From Paguma larvata (taxonomy: Eukaryota > Chordata > Mammalia > Carnivora > Viverridae), in assembly GCA_030068075.1 (NCBI GenBank), contig CM057826.1, positions 64,453,312-64,517,311 of the forward strand: a DNA stretch of 64,000 bases, read 5' to 3'. This document shows, in pieces, positions 58,614-64,000 of the stretch. The position numbers and the translations under genes were made by a program. Positions within the stretch are counted from its first letter, which is position 1. Every line of letters starts with the position of its first letter. Under the pieces are notes generated by a model, which worked only from the letters and a program-made list of their open reading frames with translations, was not told the origin of the DNA and did no database searches.

Positions 58614-58725
58614 TAATGTTCATATAAATCACCTGGATATCTTGTTACAGTGCAGGTTCTGATTCAGAACGTCTGAGGTGGGGCATTTCTAACTAGCTCC
58701 ACACAGATCACTATTTGAACAGATT
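58614..58725 (+). repeat. MER5A-type hAT-Charlie element
   Basis: ATATAAATCACCTGGATATC, TTACAGTGCAGGTTCTGATT, CAGAACGTCTGAGGTGGGGC and ATTTCTAACTAGCTCCACAC are the MER5A core. Its first bases are left of the SINE at about 58410. Confidence 0.8.
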
Positions 58726-58802
58726 GTCATTTGAATAGCAGGTTTTTATGAAACCATATATACTACTATCTTTTCTTGAGTGAGGAAGAGAGAGAGACAT
58801 CT

Positions 58803-58831
58803 TGTTGTTGTTGTTGTTTAGTTTTTGTTTT

Positions 58832-58872
<41 letters not shown>

Positions 58873-59032
58873 TGGGGGGGAGAGGCAGAGAAAGAAAATT
58901 CAAGCATCTCCACCCCCAGCTCGGAGCCCAGTGGGGAGCCCAATGAAGGGCTGGATCCCATGACTCTGGGGTCATGACTTGATCCAAACTCAAGAGTCAA
59001 ACACTCAACCGACTGAGCCACCCAGGCGCCCC
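58803..59032 (-). mobile_element. SINEC, reverse, with (TTG)n and (GA)n
   Basis: A (TTG)n tail at about 58804-58819 where other copies have a T-run, then a long (GA)n (58837-58868), older-type box GACTCTGGGGTCATGACTTG and CTGAGCCACCCAGGCGCCCC. Imperfect duplication GAAGAGAGA...CTT on both sides. Confidence 0.92.
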
Positions 59033-59239
59033 AGAAGAGAGACTTCTTTTAAGTTAACCAGCCATTATTGTAAAGAGGTAGATCATTAACAAATATTTTT
59101 GAGGTCTGATGAGAAAAATACCACACTATACACGTCTCCAATTTAGAATCCTTTTGAGATAGCTCCTCAAAGTATAAACTTTCCCGTTTAAAGAAATTGG
59201 TTAGAGAAAAACCTGTCTGAGGGGAGGGAGTTTGTTAAA

Positions 59240-59362
59240 AATAGTGTTGTCCTCTTGAGGCAGCTATTAAATCAGAAAACCTGAGGGAGGGATTTCGGAA
59301 TCCATGTCTTTAACCAGCTGCCCAGGTGATTGTGACGCACTGTTTGAGAACTACTGCCTCAA
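59240..59362 (+). repeat. MER5-type 3' part
   Basis: AAATCAGAAAACCTGAGGGA, TTTCGGAATCCATGTCTTTA, CCAGCTGCCCAGGTGATTGT, GACGCACTGTTTGAGAACTA match the right half and terminal inverted repeat of MER5. Confidence 0.8.
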
Positions 59363-59771
59363 GAGAAAAGGAAAGACAGGCAAATGAAACTGTAAGAGCT
59401 CTGGCCAGCAAGACTTCTAGATAAACTACTGCCTCGAAGAAATGCATGATGACTTGGTGAAAACGGGAAATAAGTGCTGACTGGAAACTAGAAGTCCCTA
59501 GGAGCTGGAGAGAATAAGCATGTCCACAGACTGTTGACACAAAACCAGAACCGGTAAACCCTGAAGGAATGTTGACTAAATGTCTGTCACTAGTGATGGA
59601 AGCAAAAACACTCATACTGTAGCCATCGTTTTGACGCTGATGTAAGAGGAGGAGACCCACCTTGTGGGTAGCAGGTAAGTTTCTTTTACTTGATGTCTTG
59701 GAAATGCAAAATAAATTCAAATAAAAAAAAAACATTTAGAAAGACAAATTTCAGTTCCAAGGACCAGATTT
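59363..59771. other. Unassigned DNA
   Basis: No repeat recognised. The 141-codon minus frame at 59310-59735 spans the MER5 end and unassigned DNA and shows no domain. Confidence 0.4.
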
Positions 59772-60194
59772 ACTTTTTTTTTCAAAAAATTTTTAGGGGC
59801 ACCTGGGTGGCTCAGTTGGTTGAGTGGCCGACTTCAGCTCAGGTCATGATCTCACGTCTGTGAGTTCGAGCCCCGCGTCGGACTCTGTGCTGATGGCTCA
59901 TCAGAGCCTAGAGCTTGCTTCAGATTCTGTGTCTCCCTCTCTCTCTGCCCTTCCCCTGCTTGTGCTCTGTCTCTATGTCTCTCAAAAATTAATAAATGTT
60001 AAAAAAATATGATTTGCTAAAAAAAAATTTAATTAGAGAGAGAGTGTGAGCTGGGGAAAGGGGGAGAGGAAGACAGGAAGAAAAAAATCTTAGTGCAGAG
60101 CCTAACTCAGGGCTGGATCCTACGTTCCTGGGATCCTGACCTGAGCAGAAATCAAGAGTCAGATGCTCAACCGACTGAGCCACCCAGGCATCCC
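59772..60194 (-). mobile_element. Outer SINEC (reverse), split by a forward SINEC
   Basis: The T/A-rich tail piece is at 59772-59796 and the body (GAGAGTGTGAGCTGGGGAAA ... CTGAGCCACCCAGGCATCCC) at 60019-60194. Similar outer flanks GGAC(C)AGATTTACTTTT and GGACTAAATTTCTTTT support one insertion later interrupted. The box TTCCTGGGATCCTGACCTGA is of the older subtype. Confidence 0.75.
59797..60018 (+). mobile_element. SINEC inserted in another SINEC
   Basis: Well-preserved forward copy: GGCACCTGGGTGGCTCAGTT, CAGGTCATGATCTCACGTCT, GAGTTCGAGCCCCGCGTCGG, CT-rich body, and tail AAAAATTAATAAATG plus A-run. It is the least diverged SINE in the window, retaining several CpGs. Confidence 0.95.
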
Positions 60195-60779
60195 AGGACT
60201 AAATTTCTTTTACAGTTTTTTGCTAGCCTTTTGCTTATTAAAATTGAAAAATTACTTCTGGAAAATGCCTAACAAATTTATATTTTGTGCAGCTTAGAAA
60301 AGAGATCTTGCAGAACAGGTTTAGGAAGAGGAAACATTTTGAAGCTTTTATAAAACATTGAATGGATAGAGAATTTCCCCTTTAACTCTGTTGCTAGGTT
60401 TTGTACCAAATGAGTGTGGAGGTGCAATTTATCTCTAATAAAACTTTGTTCAGAGACAGCCAGAACTCTGCTTCATCATTCTTGAGGATGGAGCAACTCC
60501 CTTTCACTAATGCCAGCCCTGCCCATTCCCCCCTGTCAACAGTTTTACCCAGTGACCTCCAGCCCTCAGGGTCACTCCAAATCATAGAATCTGAGTTCGA
60601 ACACCTACCATTCTGTTTAACTCTCCGGGATTTGAATTTGACCTGACAGTCTGTATAAAAGTGGCCCAGGCTAGTAATGGAGACTTTCTTTTCTCCCATC
60701 TAGTTTTCACTGTAAGGAGGAAAATCCAAATTTATCTCCTCATATATTTTACCCCTTGTATATTGAACTTTTGAGGGCT
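60195..60779. other. Unassigned DNA
   Basis: No repeat recognised. Frames of 81 and 101 codons overlap on opposite strands at 60394-60699 without domain support. Confidence 0.4.
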
Positions 60780-61420
60780 GCTTCTACATGACACCTCTTT
60801 AAATATTTAAAGAGAACAATCAATCTACCTTCTTCAGGCTAAATATCACCAGGTTTTTTTTTTTTTCCATTTAGGTTGTAGAGGACTGAGGAACATTTAT
60901 CTCCTTTATTATAGCTACTGTATGTCTATTAATACAACTCAAGGTCATATTAGTTTCTTTCTTGGAGGGAGAGTCACATGTTGACTTATATTAAGCTTAT
61001 AATTGAATAAAATATTCATGTCTTTTCCACAAATGGTTTTGGGATTTCACTGTCACTCTGTCTTGTAGTTTTGCAGTTTGGTTTTTGAATTGGTTGAATT
61101 TCATCCCTTTTTTGTACCATCCAGTATTCTGGGCTCCTAGCTTTTTATCTATTTCTGCCTGTCACTGCATTTGCTTTTTCTCTCAGCATTATGCTCTGCA
61201 AATATGATGACCATGAGTTTGATATTTTTACACACGTTGTTGCGTAGGCAACATTCTGTGCTCCACCATTGGAAATCTCTTTTTAGGCTGGCAATCACCC
61301 AGTAATCAGTACTTGAGGGTCACTTTTCTAGTTAAAGATTCTCCTAAATGTCCTAGTATCTGGTTCACATTCTCTAACTTGACTGCAAAAATCTTCTGGG
61401 AGACTTTAATTCCTTTATAC
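60780..61420 (-). repeat. L3/CR1 LINE copy, reverse
   Basis: TCTTTAAATATTTAAAGAGA, CTTCTTCAGGCTAAATATCA, CAACTCAAGGTCATATTAGT, CACATGTTGACTTATATTAA, AAATTTCATC-type block at about 61090, and CTCTGCAAATATGATGACCA lie in the exact order of the reversed mammalian L3 (CR1-like) 3' half. A T-run (60855-60866) is inserted. Confidence 0.75.
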
Positions 61421-61539
61421 TATCTGCATGCATTGTATCTATAACATTTCCCTAAGTCAGTCCTTTAACTCTATTGAAGAAAAACCACAACAACAATAAA
61501 TAAGTAAATTCAACCTATTTTATATCAAAGTCTTTACTT

Positions 61540-61760
61540 ATCCCCTGGGGTGGGAAGTGGGTTGATGGTAGTGAGCAGACTGTGAAGGGCCTTGAAAATC
61601 ATGATAAGGGGTGATGACTGTTTTGCGAACAGTCGAGGATTCCTGCAGGGGAGAAAAGGAGCAAATAATTACATGTAATTACATGTAAGTGTGATGTGTT
61701 CAGATGGACAGCAGCTGCCCAGGTGCCTATAGAAGCTGGCAGCCAGAGATCTGAGAAACT
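61540..61760 (-). repeat. L2 fragment, reverse
   Basis: CTGTGAAGGGCCTTGAAAAT CATGATAAGG and GACAGCAGCTGCCCAGGTGC fit reversed L2 coding sequence ('atgtagggccttgtaggccat'). A palindromic tandem (TTACATGTAA) lies at 61667-61688. Confidence 0.5.
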
Positions 61761-61924
61761 GAGGGTATGTTGGAATAGGGCTAGCATGTGCCTAATATAT
61801 GAAAGAGGGATGAAGCCAAGGCCATTGGTTTTTGGTCATGGCACATTTTCCTAACCAAAATGATGTTCTTGAAACACTGCTGAAGCTCTTTCAAAATCAA
61901 AGAGGTTGTAAGACTACTTCCTTA

Positions 61925-62100
61925 TATTGAGCCCCAATCTTACTCCTAGCTACTGCCTCCTATTTGTTCTGCTTCTCTCTTTATGAGCAAATTTGAAAGT
62001 TTATCTATTCCTTTTTCCGTATAAGAACTTCTTAAATATTTTAAAACCATGCCCGTTTTCTTTCACTCAGGCCAAATATTTCCAATTTCTGTACTAGAAA
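61925..62100 (-). repeat. L3/CR1 LINE fragment, reverse
   Basis: TTTCCGTATAAGAACTTCTT, AAATATTTTAAAACCATGCC, TTCACTCAGGCCAAATATTT and CCAATTTCTGTACTAG match the reversed 3' end of L3/CR1. Confidence 0.65.
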
Positions 62101-62710
62101 TGTTACTGACTTAGCATTATCTGAAATAAAGGAGTTAGTCTCTTATGCAATATATCTTACTAGAAAAATTTAGATGTAAATTCAATTTTCATATTTTATT
62201 TTAGTCATATTTTTTGAGCCAGTGGGGTTCAATATGTGAAAAAAAATTTCCCCCGAAGTATCTTTAAGATTAAAAAACCCAGATTTTAAAAAAGATGTGA
62301 ACGATATCTCCCTAATTTTTCTTGTTTCTAAACCAAGATTTTCATGAAAGAAAATCTCCACTAAATAGACCTTTTGAGAAATGGAAAAATGATGATTAAT
62401 TGAAATTTTTTGCCTGAAAATTTTGTTTTGTTTGGCCTGTAATGTTGAAAACAACTTCCTAACATATATATGCTATGAAGATATACTAGAAAGAGCATAG
62501 TTAAGTTCTTTTCAGTTCATGAATTTTGTAGTAGTTTCGGCTATTGTCCTACTTATACATGGTAGAAGCAATTAAAAAGCAATCTGTTTTTTTCAGACTC
62601 TACCAAAATAGCAAGAGTCAATCAGGAGGCAAGTAGAAACAGGTGAAGGAGATAAAAGGGAGAACAATCTCTTGATGTCTTGGCTGGAGTAAAGGAGCTA
62701 AGGGGATTTA
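62101..62710. other. Unassigned AT-rich DNA
   Basis: No repeat recognised. Confidence 0.45.
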
Positions 62711-63102
62711 TTTATTTATTTTTATTTTTTTAATTTAAAATAGTTTATTTTCAAATTGGTTTAACATAAAACACCCAGTGTTCATCCCAACATGTGCCCT
62801 TTTTTAATGCCCATCACCCCCTCTCCCCCCCCATCTCCCTCACCCTCAGTTTGTTCTTAGTCTTTGAGAGTCTCTTATGTTTTATCTCCCTCCCTCTCTG
62901 TGTCTTTTTTTTTCTTTCCCCTCTTCCCCTCCCCCTGGTTTTTGCTTAGTCTCACCAAGTCCACCTATTCGTGGAAACATATGGTATCTGTCTTTTTCTG
63001 ACTGACTTATTTCACTTAACATAATACCCTCCAGTTCCATCCATGATGCTACGCATGGCCAGATTTCATTTTTTCTCATTGCCACATAGTAGTCCATTGT
63101 AT
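62711..63102 (-). mobile_element. 5'-truncated L1 tail
   Basis: TTATTTTCAAATTGGTTTAA, CACCCAGTGTTCATCCCAAC, ATGTGCCCTTTTTTAATGCC, C-rich block, then the end of ORF2 (AACATATGGTATCTGTCTTT, CAGTTCCATCCATGATGCTA). Its tail variant matches the copy at 13831, not the other three. Target duplication not clear. A frame (62882-63142) reads the ORF2 end through into the 3' UTR because the usual stop is lost. Confidence 0.92.
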
Positions 63103-63129
63103 ATTTAAAGTAAGATGACAAAAGGGACG

Positions 63130-63400
63130 AATTAGCAGCCATTGATGGATAATGAGGCTAGTGTCAGGATGAGGACTTTAGCTTTGACATTATATACAAA
63201 ATAGAAGCCACTGCAATTCTTAAGGTGAGAGGGAATTAATTACAATGTCAGGAAAAACAATTAATTGGGCAGCTCTGTGCCCATGAACCGAAGCGAGCCA
63301 GATCCCTTGGGAGCCTGCAGTAAACTGGAAGTGAGATGTGAAAGGATGATTTTGATTGCGGCAAAGGTAATGACAAGAAAGAGTTGTAGAGAAAGAATTT
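63130..63400 (-). repeat. L2 fragment, reverse
   Basis: AGGACTTTAGCTTTGACATT, AAATAGAAGCCACTGCAATT and GATGATTTTGATTGCGGCAA resemble the reverse complement of L2 coding region ('ggactttggcttttactctgagtgagatgggaagccatt'). Confidence 0.55.
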
Positions 63401-63491
63401 CTTGGACAAAGGAGAGAGGTCATTCTATATATGTTAATGGTGCATTATGGGATGGTGCCTCAGACTTGTTCTTCATCTACAGCCACCAGAT

Positions 63492-63710
63492 CAGGGGTTC
63501 TTGACCTGGCCCTCTTGGCCTTTGGGGATAGGTAATTCATTATTGTAGAGGGCTGTCCTGCGCAGTGTAGATGTTTAGAGGCAGCCTTGGCCTCTACCCA
63601 CTAGAAGACAATAGTACCTCCCTCAAGTTGCAACAAACAAAAATGTCTGCAGATATTGCCAAATGCCCCCTGGTGTGGGAGGCAAAATCACCCTAGCTGA
63701 GAATCACTGC
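63492..63710. repeat. Old hAT-type non-autonomous element
   Basis: CAGGGGTTCTTGACCTGGCC, GAGGGCTGTCCTGCGCAGTG, TAGATGTTTAGAGGCAGCCT, TGGCCTCTACCCACTAGAAG, CAAAAATGTCTGCAGATATT, GCCAAATGCCCCCTGGTGTG and AGCTGAGAATCACTGC. Imperfect terminal inverted repeats (CAGGGGTTCTTGAC and GCAGTGATTCTCAG). A common old mammalian hAT; name not certain. Confidence 0.75.
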
Positions 63711-64000
63711 CTTAGACCCTTCATTTGGCACAACCACCCTGCCACATCCAATCCTTGGAGAAACTATGCTGATAGTCAACATTTTTTTCTGCTCATTGAA
63801 CTATACCTCTGACAGTCAAAAGAGAAGAAAAAAAGGTTGGAAAATGGAGAAAGAGGAGAGCACAATGCTTTACAGTTTTATTATTTTGTAAAAATAGTAA
63901 ATGTCTTATGAACTAAAGTAGAATTTACTTTATTGCAGTTATAAGGCTTTTCTTGCCCTCGTTTTCTGTTTAATTCCTTCCTTAAGTCCATATTTTCTGC
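63711..64000. other. Unassigned DNA
   Basis: No repeat or gene recognised up to the window end. Confidence 0.45.

Noticed and set aside
59310..59735. 141-codon minus-strand frame
   Set aside because: Runs across a MER5 terminal repeat into unassigned DNA, and its translation shows no recognisable domain.
62882..63142. 86-codon minus frame with a charged tail
   Set aside because: It is the L1 ORF2 C-terminus reading through a lost stop into the 3' UTR.
1..64000. CRISPR arrays, operons, phage or plasmid modules, toxin systems
   Set aside because: The abundant SINEC, L1, L2, MIR and MaLR elements show a mammalian chromosome. The only tandem structures are microsatellites and the 12-bp SINE expansion.
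1..64000. A previously undescribed biological system
   Set aside because: No set of linked genes or unusual structure supports one. The notable items are transposon histories and some unassigned DNA.

Overview
This window is ordinary, gene-free nuclear DNA of a carnivoran mammal, most likely a cat or close feliform relative. The diagnostic signal is a set of about 22 short interspersed elements of the carnivore tRNA-Lys-derived CAN-SINE (SINEC) family. They have the head 'GGGGCACCTGGGTGGCTCAG', a CT-rich body and a tail ending in AATAAATAAA plus A-run, the form known from felids. Several 5'-truncated L1 tails share a carnivore-type 3' UTR. I found no exon, tRNA, rRNA, snRNA, CRISPR array, operon or intact protein-coding gene. 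Open frames are short (longest 189 codons) and fall in transposons or random sequence.

Layout. 0-5.6 kb: two oppositely oriented MaLR-type LTR pieces, four SINEs, and a 1.2 kb L1 tail carrying a readable end of ORF2. 5.6-11.1 kb: mostly unassigned DNA with an old L1M tail, an L3/CR1 fragment and L2. 11.1-16.6 kb: a long L2 copy, MIR, an L1 tail and a SINE nested in a SINE. 16.6-26.3 kb: scattered SINEs in repeat-poor DNA. 26.3-34.8 kb: a degraded L1/HAL1 ORF1 region, a repeat-poor island (about 27.2-30.1 kb), L2 pieces, and an L1M tail interrupted by both a SINE and a small TA-flanked DNA element. 35-49 kb: old hAT-like elements, an internally deleted Tigger1 inside an L1 tail, MLT1-type LTRs, MIR and L2. 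49.8-56.4 kb: a near-full-length but dead L1 (5' UTR, ORF1, ORF2, 3' UTR, target-site duplication). 56.4-64 kb: a dense SINE cluster, MER5, L3/CR1, L2, another L1 tail and a hAT-like element.

The elements do not work together as a system; they record successive insertions. Nesting gives relative ages: L2, MIR, L3, MER5 and MLT1 are oldest; L1M and Tigger1 intermediate; the near-full-length L1 later; SINEC and the short L1 tails youngest. Family names come from recognising sequence patterns without a database, so boundaries of old repeats are approximate (tens of bases), while SINE and L1 boundaries with visible target-site duplications are good to a few bases. I see no evidence for an undescribed biological system here.
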